Assembly (NCBI RefSeq): GCF_028640845.1
Contig: NC_080546.1
Coordinates: 76,626,697 to 76,690,696, forward strand
Direction: 5' to 3'
From: Ahaetulla prasina
Taxonomy: Eukaryota > Chordata > Lepidosauria > Squamata > Colubridae
Length of the DNA stretch: 64,000 bases
The notes under the pieces: generated by a model
What the model was told of the DNA's origin: nothing
What the model saw: the letters and a program-made list of their open reading frames with translations, nothing else
The model's database searches: none
Position numbers and translations under genes: made by a program
In this document: positions 21,842 to 33,196 of the stretch, one piece after another
How the letters are laid out: the number at the start of each line of letters is the position of its first letter
Numbering within the stretch: position 1 is the stretch's first letter

Positions 21842-22892
21842 TTAGTGTAAGTACTGAAAGCTAAAACACACCATCGACCACTCTGCTAAATTGATGATTC
21901 ACTGAGTGTAACTTCTTTGAATAAGGTTGCACTATACTGGGTGTCAGCAACTGCGGCTCTGGAACCATATGCAACTCTTTGGGCCCTCTGCTGTGGCTCC
22001 CTCTCAGGTGATCCCACCACTGGCTTGCCCCACCCCTTGCCCTCCCCTCCCAGTCACTTTTCACCTGCCTGAGAAGGTAAGGGCGATGGCAGGGGATGGA
22101 GAAGCAGCTAGGACAGAGAGATACAGAGTGGGGGGAGAGAGAGAGAGACAGAGAGAGATACAGAGGGGGGGATAGAGGGGGAAGGAAGGGAGGGATAGAT
22201 GTCAAAAGGCTTTTGTGGTTCCTAGTGTTTTTTAACAACTGGTTCTCTGCCCTAATGACCAGCTGGGTAGGCGTGGCTAGGGGGGGTCATGTCACTGGTG
22301 GAAGTGAATGAAGTGGAATTGGCCATGCCCACCCAGGTTTTGTGGCTCCCAATCAGTGGTGGGTTGCTCCCAGTTCGCTCTGGTTCTGGAAATCTGGTAG
22401 TAAAAATCTGCTGACGTTCAGAGAACTGGTAGTAATGGCTGGTTGGCCACGCCCCTGAACTGGTTTTCCGATAATCAGAGGTTTGTTGTTTTACTTTTAA
22501 AAGCATCATTTCTTCAGCCAAAAAAAGGCTTTTAAAAGTAAAATAAAACCCTCTGATGATTGTGTGGCTGAGCAGGGATCATCAGAACCCTTTAAAACGT
22601 TTTTTTTTTTAACAACCTCTTCAGCCGAACAAAGGTTCTAAAAGGCTCCTCTGGCAATCCCAGCTGAGTTAAGAGTTCTGGGCTGCGATTAAGCAACTTC
22701 AGCTGGGATCGTCAGAGGAGCCTTTTAGAACCTTTTTTTCCTCTGGCCCACCCAATCCTCCCTCCTCACTTACCTAATTACTGCTCCTTTCAGGCTCGCT
22801 TTCCTTCGGCTTCTGCAATCAGTTGCATCATCTGGCAACTGAATCTGCCTGCCTGCAATCCATGTCCTCAGTGAGCAACTCAATCTGCCTTT

Positions 22893-22957
22893 GCTGGCTG
22901 AGGAACTCTGGGAATTGAAGTCCACAAACCTTAAAGTTACTAAGGTTGGAGACCCCT
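22893..22957. mobile_element. half of a foldback hAT element
   Basis: Only one arm is present, GCTGGCTGAGGAACTCTGGG through GGTTGGAGACCCCTG, matching the right half of the unit at 53066-53200. The left arm is absent. Confidence 0.8.
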
Positions 22958-23127
22958 GATCTAAAAAATATAAATAAAATAAAATAATAAAATAAAATAA
23001 AATATTTGTGCAGCTTTCTGAGATTTGGTGTGTTTCTGTAGTGTTCCACTCTAACTACACAAGCACACAAAATCTCACAAAGCTGTATGTGGCATTTTGC
23101 GTGTGTGTGTGTGTGAGAGAGAGAGAG

Positions 23128-23362
23128 TCAGTTGTGTTGTGTTGTGTGTGTAAAGTGTGAAAGTGTGAGGTTCCTGCTTGTTGCAGGGACCATTTTGGGT
23201 AAAGCACAGCTGCTTTTACATTGTGTGGGAGTCAGTTGAGTTGTGTTGTGTGTGTGTGTAAAGTGTGAAAGTTGGTTTTTGAGCTTTTTGTGGCTGTGTG
23301 AGGTTCCTGTTGTTGCAGGGGCCATTTTGGGTGAAGTGCAGCTGCTTTTACATTGTGTGTGT
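23128..23362. repeat. tandem duplication inside the long hAT
   Basis: Two units (about 23128-23230 and 23231-23362) share GTCAGTTG, GTGTGAGGTTCCTG, CCATTTTGGGT and AGCTGCTTTTACATTGTGTG in the same order. The second unit has about 29 extra bases. A GT run (about 23372-23398) follows. Confidence 0.85.
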
Positions 23363-23367
23363 GTCAG

Positions 23368-23401
<34 letters not shown>

Positions 23402-24114
23402 ATTTGCAAGGACTTGGAGGCAGCTCCTCTGAGGAAAAGAGGAGGCGGCGAAGCTCTGGATGGCCCCCAGGAGAAATCGCCCTGTCTCTGCAGCATTGGT
23501 CATGTGACTGAGTGGGCGTGGCCAACTTGATGTCATTCACAGCAAGGTGCAGCCCCACCTTGCCCTGCGTGACTTCAAGTTGGCCATGCCCACTCAGTCA
23601 CATGACCACCAAGCAACACCCACCAAATAAGCCACACCCACAGAACCGGTACTAAAAAAAATTGGAACCCACCCCTGCTCCCAATTTTTTTTTTCCTGTG
23701 GGAAATGGATCCAAATAGCTCTTTGAGTGTTTAAGGTTGCAGATTCCTGCACTATACAATAGAGATGAATAGCCATTCTATGGCAAAATGGCAAGATTAT
23801 TTCAGGGATTGTAAGACTACAATATACGAGAATGATAACACAAAATAAATTATATAGGCAGGCATTATGGATAAATCTTGAAAGGTCTATTTCTGTTATA
23901 ACTACGCCAAGTCTATTTTAATCATTGTGATTGATATGAAGGGTGCTCCTAAGAGGGACTAGAGAAGGATGTCGGGAATATATGACAATACTTGCAGCAA
24001 GTCATCCAAGGTGTGAAAGTCATTCCAGCTGCCCAACGAGAACAAGCTATAATGGGCAGCAGTGATATAGGAAGACGCCAGAGATGCCTGTAGTGATAAA
24101 AGGTATCAGGCATA

Positions 24115-25027
24115 AATTTCGATAGATTGGTGGCCATATTTACAATTGCAATCCAGATGTAAGGAAGACATGGAAGAATTTGGAATTGATATGGAACCAA
24201 ATCAACTAGACAAATTATTGATAGGCCCAGAAGGAAAATTAATATCTAAATTATACAAATACCTACTAGAGTTTGATAGAATGGAAGAGGTGGTGAAAGA
24301 ACCGATGATTGCATGGGCAAAGAATATAGGGCACAATATAGATTTAGATAATTGGGAAATAATCTGAAATAAACATCTAAAATTAACCAAATCTACTGCT
24401 TACAAAAAAAATCAATATAAAATGCTTTACCACTGTCACCTAGCACCAGATAGGTTGGCCAAAATGTACACAAATCTAAGTCCAAAGTGCTGAAAATGTA
24501 ATTAACATCAAGGTACCTTCTTTCATGCCTGGTGGATGTGCCCTGAAGCGAAAAAGTACTGAGTTAAGATACAGGGATGGTTACAGGATCTAACAAAATG
24601 CCAAACTGAACTGGATCCAGAAACATTTCTCTTGGGAATATTTAAGATAAAACTTGATAAAAAAACAAGATATTTGATTTTGCACATTCTAACAGCGGCA
24701 AGGATTGTGTTCGCACAATATTGGAAACTCAGTAGCATACCACCAGAGAGTCTGATTATCCAAAAATTATATGATTGCGCAGAACCAAAGAATTACAAGA
24801 AAAAGAAGATTCAGAATACTATGCGATCTGGGAAAATTGGTACACATGGACAATCAATAGAAATAGAAAACAAAATATACATAAGGCTATTGATGATTAG
24901 ATGTATAATATGTATATATAGAAATTATGTGGAAGGTAGATCCGAAATATACAATAATGTCACGGCTCTGTTGAATATGTATAATTGTTATGAAAAAAAA
25001 ATTGTAATAAAAATAATTTTTTTTTAA
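24115..25027 (+). pseudogene. L1 LINE 3' portion inside Bov-B
   Basis: An exact 17-bp duplication AAAAGGTATCAGGCATA flanks the element (24098-24114 and 25028-25044). Frames encode PNQLDKLLIGPEGKLISKLY near the start and, in 24632-25027, FKIKLDKKTRYLILHILTAA and FAQYWK, the L1 ORF2 C-terminus. Between them, AWWMCPEAKKY corresponds to the L1 zinc-knuckle region. It ends in a T/A-rich tail. Stops and frame breaks make it inactive. Confidence 0.85.
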
Positions 25028-25072
25028 AAAAGGTATCAGGCATAGATATCAATTAATGCTGGACTGGAAAAG

Positions 25073-25427
25073 GTAAAGGTAAAGGTTCCCCTCGCACATA
25101 CGTGCTAGTTGTTCCCAACTCTATGGGGCAGTGCTCATCTCCGTTTCAAAGCCGAAGAGCCAGCGCTGTCTGAAGACGTCTCCATGGTCATGTGGCCGGC
25201 ATGACTCAACGCCAAAGGTGCACGGAACACTGTTACCTTCCCACCAAGGTGGTCCCTATTTTTTCTACTTGCATTTTTATGTGCTTTCGAAACTGCTAGG
25301 TTGGCAGAAGCTGGGACAAGTAACAGGAGCTCACCCCATTACACAGCAGCACTAGGGATTCGAACTGCTGAGCTGCCAACCTTTCAACTGACAAGCTCAA
25401 CGTCTTAGCTCCTGAGCCACTGCATCC
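25073..25427 (-). mobile_element. Sauria-type tRNA SINE inside Bov-B
   Basis: Exact 14-bp duplication CTGGACTGGAAAAG (25059-25072 and 25428-25441). It begins with the reversed (AAAGGT)n tail and TTCCCCTCGCACATACGTGC and ends with the reversed head, including GATTCGAACTGCTGAGC (B box) and GTCTTAGCTCCTGAGCCACT. The most complete of the reversed copies. Confidence 0.92.
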
Positions 25428-25973
25428 CTGGACTGGAAAAGACAATGGCAAATTACTCCTGTATTTTTATCAAGAAAGTCACATGGATAGACAGTATAAA
25501 ATGATTGATGATAGAGTGCAGATGATGAGCCTCTCTAGTTGGAGAGCAACCAACATACTACTGAAAAAAGCTGAGAACTTTTCAGAATTCTAGTAATGTT
25601 TATGACGCAAGTAGGTAAAAGCTTTGGGCATATCTAGTAGTTGTTTTCCTGGAAAGCAAAGAAAATCTGAAGCTCTAAAAACCATGGGAACATGAAATAT
25701 AAGAAGTAGGAACGTGAAAAAGCTCAACACAGCGAAAGATGAAAGTTTTGCAGACTGACAACCTAAGCATCAGCAAATTTAAATGGACGAGAATTGGACA
25801 ATTTCACTCAGAAAATCATATTGTTTACTACATAGGACATGAACAGCAAAGAAGTCACAGCAAGAATATAGAACATTAGTTGTCAATAACCAAGTAATGT
25901 CTATTAGACTTTCTGGACATCCTTCTAATACAATCCAGGTTTATGCTCCAACCACAGTTGCAGAAGAAAAGTA

Positions 25974-26399
25974 CCATATTTTTCGGAGTATAAGATGTAC
26001 CTTTTCACCCCAAAAAAGAGTGTGAAAATCTGGATGCATGTTATACTCTGAATGTAGCCCCGCCAACTTCTCATACGGAGGTTTCAGAGACTGAAAAAAG
26101 CATCAGAAACAAAGCCCCCAAACAGAACATCAGAAAAGAAGCTCCCAAACAGAGCTTCAGAGGCTTTTTTTCTGAAGTTCTGTTTTGGAGGCTTTCAGAG
26201 GCAGAAAAAAAAAGAAAAAAGAAAAGAAAAAAAAAGCAAGGCACAGATCTCACAACCAAGGAACCTGTTGCTAAAATTCACCTCTGGGAACAGCTGATTG
26301 GGGGGTATTCTGGGAGGCCAATTCACCTGCCAATCAGCTTCTTTCTTATTTTCCTCCCCAAAAACTAAGGTGCATCTTCTACTCCGAAAAATAAGATAG
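25974..26399. mobile_element. TA-flanked TIR element inside Bov-B
   Basis: Left end CCATATTTTTCGGAGTATAA and right end TACTCCGAAAAATAAGATAG are imperfect inverted repeats, with TA at 25972-25973 and 26400-26401. The interior has GAGGCTTT- and AAAGAAAA-type blocks like the copy at 3248-3640. Confidence 0.75.
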
Positions 26400-26667
26400 T
26401 AAGGTATGATAAAATTAAATTAAGTCAAACCGAATCTTAAAAAATATGAGCAATGATTATAAAAATGAAACAAAAAAACCCCAACAATAACTTATGCTAT
26501 GCTACTCTGATTGCTGAAAATGCAAAGGATTTAGAAGGTCTAGTAATGAAAATCAAGGAGAATTGGGGAAAAAACACTGGGGGAAAAACCGGGACTAAGA
26601 TTAAATGTAAACAAAACCAAACTAATGATGACTGCTACAGACACCAGCCATAGAAATGACAGTGAAA

Positions 26668-27037
26668 CAGAGGTGGGTTTCAGCAGGTTCTGACTAGGTC
26701 TGGGGAACTGGTCGCAAACATTTTGAGTAGTTCGGAGAACTGGTAGTAAAAATTCTGACTGGCCCCACCTCCATCTATTCTCTGCCTCCCAAGTCCCAGC
26801 TGATCAGGAGGAAATGGGGATTTTGCAGTATCTTTCCCCTGGAGTGGGGTGGGAATGGAGATTTTACAGTATCCTTCCCCTGGAGTGGGGTGGGAATGGA
26901 GATTTCACAGTATTTTTCCCCTGGAGTGGGGAGGGAATGGAGGTTTTACAGTATCCTTCCCTTGCCACGCCTACCAAGCCATGCCCACCAAGCCACACCC
27001 ACAGAACCGGTAGCACAAATTTTGAATCCCATCACTG
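26668..27037. mobile_element. hAT element, subfamily B, four modules, reversed
   Basis: Left end CAGAGGTGGGTTTCAGCAGG and right end TTGAATCCCATCACTG; flanks CAGTGAAA and CAGTGAAG agree at 7 of 8. It holds four tandem copies of the module with CCCTGGAGTGGGG and a CAGTATC(C/T)TTCC-like end, more than any other copy in the window. Confidence 0.92.
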
Positions 27038-27190
27038 CAGTGAAGATACTGGGTTCTGAAATGGAATGGAGTCTCAGTGCTGTTTGATACTCCAGACGAG
27101 GTATCAAATGTGAAAGATGTATTAGTAATTTTCAAAATACTATATAAAGAGTTTTGTAGCATGAATAGAATATTGTGCCAGGGTTCCAAG

Positions 27191-27785
27191 TAATGCCCCC
27201 CCCCACTGAATTTTAGAGATATAGTTTAAATCTCTGTTTAACCCTGAAACTCACCATAGATTATTCTGAAACATTTACTGTCATTACTGAAACTTGGCAA
27301 ACTCATAGACTTGTCAAAATATAATGGAAAACAGCTAAAAGAACAGCACGGTGAGTACAGCAAGTACAAAAATTGTGACAGCAATGAAAATGGAAACTCT
27401 ATAGTGTTAATTAATATAGTGCACAGTTTTAAACTTTTCTGATTCAAATAAGAATATGGGAATGTGTCTGTGTTTATGACAATGTCATATACAACCATTT
27501 TGTATATCTCAGAACAGAAAAGCTTTGTATAATTCTACAAATGAATAAACTCCCCTGTCCCTATGCCACAGAGATACCATACGAAAGGATAGGAAGAAAA
27601 AATCCCTGAATAAATGTAATATGAAAAGTACAAGTACAATTTCCTTAATGTTTCAGGTCTGGAATTCACAGAATGATTGTGAAGAACTGGAAGTTTTTCA
27701 CAGTGTACGGAAGTTTCACCCCAATACCTAGATACCGTACACTAGCTGGAAAGAAAGAGATTAGGAACTGATGAGTCTCAAAGTG
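27191..27785. other. no gene seen
   Basis: Single-copy-looking DNA; any remaining Bov-B on the left is too diverged to call. Confidence 0.4.
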
Positions 27786-27794
27786 TTAAGGTAA

Positions 27795-28062
27795 TGATGA
27801 TTTAATAGCTGACCAGCTGCTATAAGGCTGTAAACCGAGATGATGCAATGAGAATGAGTCAGCAGGATTATCACTTTAAGAGGGTGTCTATATAAGAGAG
27901 GCCTTGTGAGGGCAGTCTCTCTCTCTGTGAATTATCTCCTCATGTTCTATCTCCATTGTAGTTCTCCGTGTATGAATGACTTGTAGATAAACCACTGTTT
28001 GAAAGACAAAACCTCTGTGTACTGTATTTTGCTCCTGGGTTGTCTCATACTAGCAGTCACAC
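27795..28062 (+). mobile_element. possible solo LTR
   Basis: The stretch has a TATA box in GTCTATATAAGAG (27886-27898) and then a TCTCTCTCTCTGTG start-site-like run and TAGATAAACC. TG-type start TGTTAAGG and CA end CAGTCACA are guesses. No duplication found. Class unknown. Confidence 0.35.
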
Positions 28063-28379
28063 TGTGCACACTCTGACATAAACTCAATGTCATATTTGAA
28101 ACTCAGAGTGTCCATCAGTAATATGGCATCCAAAGAATACCTACTGTGAGAATGCCTGAGGCAGCAACAGACATGGGAAGAAGTTCAAGCAGAGGAATCC
28201 ATAGTGGCTGGAAAGGCCTGGACTACAAGACAGCACTGATCATAATAGCACAAGAAAATGCACTAAGCACCAGACCCCTAGAAGGAGGGATCTACCACAC
28301 TAGACAAGATCCAAGGTACAGACTATGCAGAAGAACTCAGAGACAGCCCAACATATAGTGGCAGGGTGTGAGATGCAGG

Positions 28380-28630
28380 CAGAGGTGGGTGGCACATGAA
28401 TTAACAACCGATTCATCCAGCACCAAAAATGTGAGCGCAGAGATCGCAGGGCCTTCCTCGCATGCACTTTGCTCTCACGTATGGCTTGCAAACATATGTG
28501 CAGCTTAAAAAATGTGGCTAAATAGCACAGCATAGTGCCGGGGCGGGTGGGTGGCCCACCCGCAGGTCGCAAGCAGGTCTCAATTACCGGTTTGCCTGAA
28601 CCAGTCCGAAGCGGCAGAAGCCCACCACTA
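28380..28630. mobile_element. hAT element, subfamily C, in the R4-like LINE
   Basis: Left end CAGAGGTGGGTGGCA and right end GAAGCCCACCACTA; flanks GATGCAGG (28372-28379) and GATGCAGA (28631-28638) agree at 7 of 8. The interior has CG-containing motifs and GGTTTGCCTGAACCAGTCC, as in the copy at 6816. Confidence 0.9.
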
Positions 28631-29143
28631 GATGCAGACAGGAACAGCACACACTAAATGGCACAACCAAGTAGCTGACATTGTGCGCAGACACATTTGC
28701 ACAGAATAGACTAGACCATCCTAAATCCATATGGGAGATCCCACAGACGATTGTGGAGAATAAGAAAAGTAAGATCAATTGGGACTTCCAGATCCAGATA
28801 GACAAGCGCATACAAAGATCAAAGGACAGTGGTGGTGATAGATATAGCAATGTCAAACAATAACAAAAAAATAGGAAAAAGGAGTAGGAGAAATCAGGGA
28901 AGTACCAGGGCCTCTCCACATTGGAGAGGATGTGGAAAGCAAAGGCCAAAGTGTTCTCAGTGGTGGTAGGAGCACTTGGGCTGTGGCTCCTAAGCTGGGA
29001 GGGTGGCTCCAACAGATCCCAGGAACAATAGCAGAGCAATGTTCAGAAGAGTGCAGTGCTAGGAACAGCTGAGATACTGCACAGGGCCCTCAAGTTCTCA
29101 GGTCTCTGGTACAGGACCTGAAACCGAGGAAGACACATCCCAC

Positions 29144-29471
29144 CAATGGTGGGTTTTACAATTTTTTACTACCGGTTCTGTGGGCGTGGCTTGGTGGGTG
29201 TGGTATGGCTTGGTGGGCGCGGCAGGGGAAAGATACTGTAAAATCTCCATTCCCACCCCACTCCAGTGGTAGGATACTGTAAAATCTCCATTCCCTCCCC
29301 ACTCCAGGGGAAGTTTACTGCAAAATCCCCATTTCCTCCCAATCAGCTGGAAATTGGGAGGCAGAGAATAGATGGGGGTGTCAGAATTTTTACTACTGGT
29401 TCTCCGACCTACTCAAAATTTCCGCTTCCGGTTCTCCAGAACTGGTCAGAACCTGCTGAAACCCACCTCTG
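29144..29471. mobile_element. hAT element, subfamily B, three modules
   Basis: Left end CAATGGTGGGTTTTAC and right end TGAAACCCACCTCTG with a perfect 8-bp duplication CATCCCAC (29136-29143 and 29472-29479). Three copies of the AAATC(T/C)CCATT module are present. Inserted near the 3' end of the R4-like remnant. Confidence 0.93.
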
Positions 29472-29500
29472 CATCCCACCTATAAGGGTGAAAATACTAA

Positions 29501-30720
29501 TGTTTAATAATTACAAATGAAAAGCTAAGAAATTTTGAATAGTAAGATGTTTTGTCCTCCACTTTTCATACTTTCAATAGATAAGACTGCATAATTTAAC
29601 CATGTCCATGCAATTGTCAATAAGAAATATTGTCAAATACTTGCTAAAGAGCACAATAAATGTTGCCTAATTTTTTCCAATGCATTAATTTTAAAACAGA
29701 AAATATTGCACTTTGGCTAATTAACACGGGAACCTGAATTTGAACTTCAGAAAATAAAAAGAGAGTCAAACCCAGCAATTTAGTTATCTGATAGCTTTTC
29801 CATAAATTAGACAGAAAGTGAAATATGATCATGTTCTGCTTGATTGTTCCTATTAGATCAGAAATACAAATCTTCATTTTTCTAGAAACTTTTACTTGTA
29901 ATATGCATAAGTAAAATGGGAAATTTAATTTTATATTTGCATAGAATTATGTCCTAATTATTTCTGTAACCCAAAAATGTGACCAAAAGAAACAGTTTTA
30001 ATAGTAATGTGCCAATAGTGTTGATTGTGACTGAAAATTGATTCATTAAATTATAATGCAGAGAAATGAGAGACATCTTGTAGAAATAATAATAATCACA
30101 TATCTAATTGAAATATTAAATTATTGTTGCATTGGAGGTTATAACCGTATCTTATAATTAAAAGTGCTTTGATCATCATGATTGAATTTCTGACTGCTGA
30201 AGAGTCCTTCCAATTGAAATTCATGACTAAATGCAGGTTGTTTATGGTGATGACTAGTGACATGACAAATATGTATTGCTGGGCTGAAATATGGAAAGAT
30301 GTTGAACTGGGAAATTTTGATCTGTGTGATTAATAATAAAATGGATGACCTATGACAGCAAATGCTGATTTTCATATGAGAATTAATAATTAAATCTAAT
30401 ATAATTAATTAACTAATGATAATTAAGGGCAATTGTCAGACTACTCCAAGGGAAATTGCTGTCAACCTTAGTATTTTACAAGAATATTTAGGTCACATTA
30501 TTGATGGAAAGATGAAATAAGATGAAATCCTAACATGGTGAAGTAAAAGATTCAAGTATCATATTCTTTGTGAGTCAAGATAGTACATAAGAACATTAGC
30601 ATCACAGATCCTAGAAATATTAGAAAAAAATGCTAAGTATGTATTTTTCCATTATAAATTTAGATAAGTCTTTGGTGAGACAAGCATGTATTGCCTTAAT
30701 GGACAATCTGTATTATAGCT
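29501..30720. other. AT-rich single-copy-looking DNA
   Basis: No repeat or gene. The section 29990-30480 has many TAATTA, TAATTAA and TTTCATATGAG-type sites with few runs, and is a candidate conserved non-coding block. Confidence 0.4.
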
Positions 30721-30728
30721 ATTCAGAT

Positions 30729-30978
30729 CAGTGGTGAAATCCAATTTTTTTACTACCAGTTCTGTGGGCATGGCTTGGTGGCGAGGTGTGATGTGGTGGG
30801 TGTGGCTTGGTGGTGTGGTGTGGCTTGGTGGGCGTGGCAGGGGAAAGATAATGCAAATCTCCATTCCCTCCCCACTCTGGGGCCAGCCAGAGGTGGTATT
30901 TGCTGATTCTCCAAACTGCTCAAAATTTCTGCTACCAGTTCTCCAGAACCTGTCAGAACCTGCTGGATTTCACCCCTG
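30729..30978. mobile_element. hAT element, subfamily B, one module
   Basis: Left end CAGTGGTGAAATCC and right end GGATTTCACCCCTG with a perfect 8-bp duplication ATTCAGAT (30721-30728 and 30979-30986). One module only, with extra GTGTGGCTTGGTGG repeats. Confidence 0.93.
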
Positions 30979-31020
30979 ATTCAGATATTCCTGTATCCTT
31001 CATTGACATTTGATTCTAAT

Positions 31021-31249
31021 CAGTGGTGGGATTCAAAAAATTTTGCTACTGATTCTGTGGGTGTGGCTTGGTGGGCGTGACAGGGGAAGGATAGTGTAAA
31101 ATCTCCATTTCCTCCCGATCAGCTGGGATTTAGGAGGATAGATGGGGGCGGGGCCAGCCAGAGGTGGTATTTATCGGTTCTCTGAACTACTCAAAATTTC
31201 CTCTACCGGTTCTCCGGAACTGGTCAGAACTTGCTGAATATCACCTCTG
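31021..31249. mobile_element. hAT element, subfamily B
   Basis: Left end CAGTGGTGGGATTCAAAA and right end TGAATATCACCTCTG; flanks ATTCTAAT and ACTCTAGT agree at 6 of 8. It lies only 42 bp from the previous hAT copy. Confidence 0.85.
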
Positions 31250-31257
31250 ACTCTAGT

Positions 31258-32228
31258 GACTATTTTTTGGAATCACCAAAGAAATAAAAGAAATAGAAAT
31301 GCTGGTTCTTTTTCTTTAAAAAAAAAAACTTTGTTAAGTTTCAGCAAAAAAGAAAATACAGTAAAATAGAAAGAAAAATCAGGAAAGAAACAAGGTTAGA
31401 CTTTAAAAAAGAAAAAAAAGATTAAAAAATAGTTATTTCCAACTTTCTCCTACTGTATACAGGTACAAATATAAAATATGTTAACCTTTTCCTCTAAGAT
31501 TAACAATACTACGCAGTATTTCTATAAATATAAGCAGTACTAATTGTCACATTCCAAAATTAAAGTTTTATTTCTTTCAGTTTCAAGCAAAAAAATACAA
31601 AAGTGGTTTTTAGGTAACTAGATAAAGTCTTTTCTTTAATCAAAATAGTCAATTTTGCCATCCCCACTAACTCCATGAATTTTTCTATCCATTTCTCCAT
31701 TGGGGGCATCTGCAAGTCCTTCTATATCTATGCAAAAAAAAAAAGAATCTTATTTCTGTTATCATGTGTAACAATAAAATCTCATATTCTTTTTCAAGTT
31801 TTTTATTCACAAAACCTTAAAAAAATAACCCTCTGGTTTTAATTCTACATCTATTCCAACAATTCTCTTAATTAAACTACATATTGCATCTGATCCCGAT
31901 ATTGTTTAGCTTTCTTACATGTTCATCAAATATAATATAAAGGACTTTATACTTTTCCAACATATGGTTGACAGATCCTTTTACACTTTTGACAAGTTAT
32001 CAGCTATAACAAAAATACATTGTCTTATAAAAATTCTCTTTCAAGTTATAATTCAATGCAAATTTGCATCTTTAATCCATGTATTTTCCCATTCATCAAA
32101 TATATTAAATCAAAAGAAATTGCACATTTAACGATATATACAGTCTATATATAGTTTATACATCTTAGCAATACTATGCCAGTCATTTGTACACCCATCT
32201 AATTCAAAATCAGTTTTCTGATTTGTAA
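31258..32228. other. A/T-rich DNA, no gene seen
   Basis: A-rich runs (about 31318-31330 and 31400-31430) and otherwise unrecognised AT-rich sequence. Confidence 0.45.
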
Positions 32229-33196
32229 AATCAAGTCAGAGGGTCTGCAGAAGTCAACCAAAATTGTGTAACTAGCGATGGAAGTACTACACTCAAAATT
32301 GTAGAAATGGTGATAGACTTCGGAGAAACCCTCCCATACTACCACCTCTTACAATACTAGACAACACAGTATCAACAGTAGAGAGCTTCAAATTTCTAGG
32401 TTCTATCATGTCTCAAGATCTAAGATGGACACCTAACATCAAAAAAGTCATCAGAAAAGCACAACAGAGAATGCTCTTTCTGCGCCAACTCAGGAAGCTC
32501 AAATTATCCAAGGAGCTGCTGATATAGTTCTATAGAGGAACTATTGAGTCTGCCTTCTGTACCTTTATAACTGTCTGGTTTGGTTCTGCAACCCAACAAG
32601 ACAGACTCAGACTTCAACGGATAATTAGAACTGCAGAAAAAACTATTGCTACCAACCTGCCTTCCATTGAGGACCTGTATACTGCACGAGTCAAAAAGAG
32701 GGCTGTGAAAATATTTACAGTATAGACCACTCACATCCTGGACATAAATCCTCAAAACGATGCTAGACCAAGACAACTAAATACAAGAACAATTTTTTCC
32801 TGAATACCATCACTCTGCTAAACAAATAATTCCCTCAACACAGTCAAACTATTCACATTAGGCTGGATTACTATTGCTATTAATCTTCTCACCGTTCCCA
32901 TCACCCATCTCCTTCCACTTATGACTGCATGACTGTAACTTTGTTGCTTGTATCCTTACAATTTATATTGATATTGATTGTTTCCTGGTTGCTTATTTGT
33001 ACTCTACGACTATCATTAAGTGTTGTACCTTATGATTCTTGACGAATGTATCTTTTCTTTTTATGTACACTGAGAGCATATGCATCAAAGACAAATTCCT
33101 TCTGTGTCCAATCACACTTGGCCAATAAAAAATTCTATTCTATTCTATTCTATTCTATTCTATTCTATTCTATTCTATTCTATTCTATTCTATTCT
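32229..33196 (+). pseudogene. Snake1/L3-type CR1 LINE, longest copy here
   Basis: The copy reaches further 5' than the others, with sequence corresponding to the FKFLG-type strand region (GAGCTTCAAATTTCTAGG), then LRQLRKLKLSKELL, IESAFCTFITVWFGS and LPSIEDLYTARVKKR. Stop codons (for example at the QFYRG position, near 32525) and a small deletion near 32720-32760 break the frame. The tail is 13 ATTCT units (33132-33196). Confidence 0.9.

Larger units (their letters stand above)
22354..23677. mobile_element. inner long hAT element, subfamily D
   Basis: Left end CAGTGGTGGGTTGCTCC and right end GGAACCCACCCCTG with a perfect 8-bp duplication CTCCCAAT (22346-22353 and 23678-23685). The 1324-bp interior has two internal hairpins (about 22480-22557 and 22627-22732), half of a foldback element (22893-22957), a tandem duplication (23128-23362) and GT runs. 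No transposase is seen. Confidence 0.88.
21938..23749. mobile_element. outer hAT element (Charlie-like ends)
   Basis: Left GGGTGTCAGCAACTGCGGCT and right AGGTTGCAGATTCCTG are imperfect inverted ends. A perfect 8-bp duplication CACTATAC flanks them (21930-21937 and 23750-23757). The subterminal phrase ACTCTTTGGGCCCTCTGC is on the left and TAGCTCTTTGAGTG on the right. A second, unrelated hAT (22354-23677) occupies most of the interior. Its own sequence is about 490 bp and encodes nothing. Confidence 0.88.
23935..27190 (+). pseudogene. Bov-B (RTE) LINE, broken by four insertions
   Basis: Fragments in order on the plus strand: 5' region (to 24114, then 25045-25971) with GGACTGGAAAAGACAATGGC and, near its end, TTATGCTCCAACCACAG, the VYAPT of the endonuclease; then 26402-26667, where frame 26453-26653 carries ATLIAENAKDLEGLVMKIKE, the reverse transcriptase region after the catalytic box. 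The segment between endonuclease and RT is missing. Inserted later: L1 (24115-25027), SINE (25073-25427), TIR element (25974-26399), hAT (26668-27037). It has no intact frame. The right border is uncertain. Confidence 0.75.
28090..29500 (+). pseudogene. R4/Dong-like LINE C-terminal remnant
   Basis: Frame 28146-28358 reads SGWKGLDYKTALIIIAQEN, then a cysteine pair region YRLCRRTQR. After a hAT insertion, frame 28681-28863 reads INWDFQIQIDKRIQ, which resembles the restriction-like endonuclease region of R4-clade LINEs. Downstream, GAGGATGTGGAAAGC and AAGTTCTCAGGTCTCTGGTA extend the same similarity. Stops occur in every frame. The clade call is from memory of family motifs. Confidence 0.5.

Noticed and set aside
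23128..23362. Satellite array
   Set aside because: Only two units, inside a hAT element.
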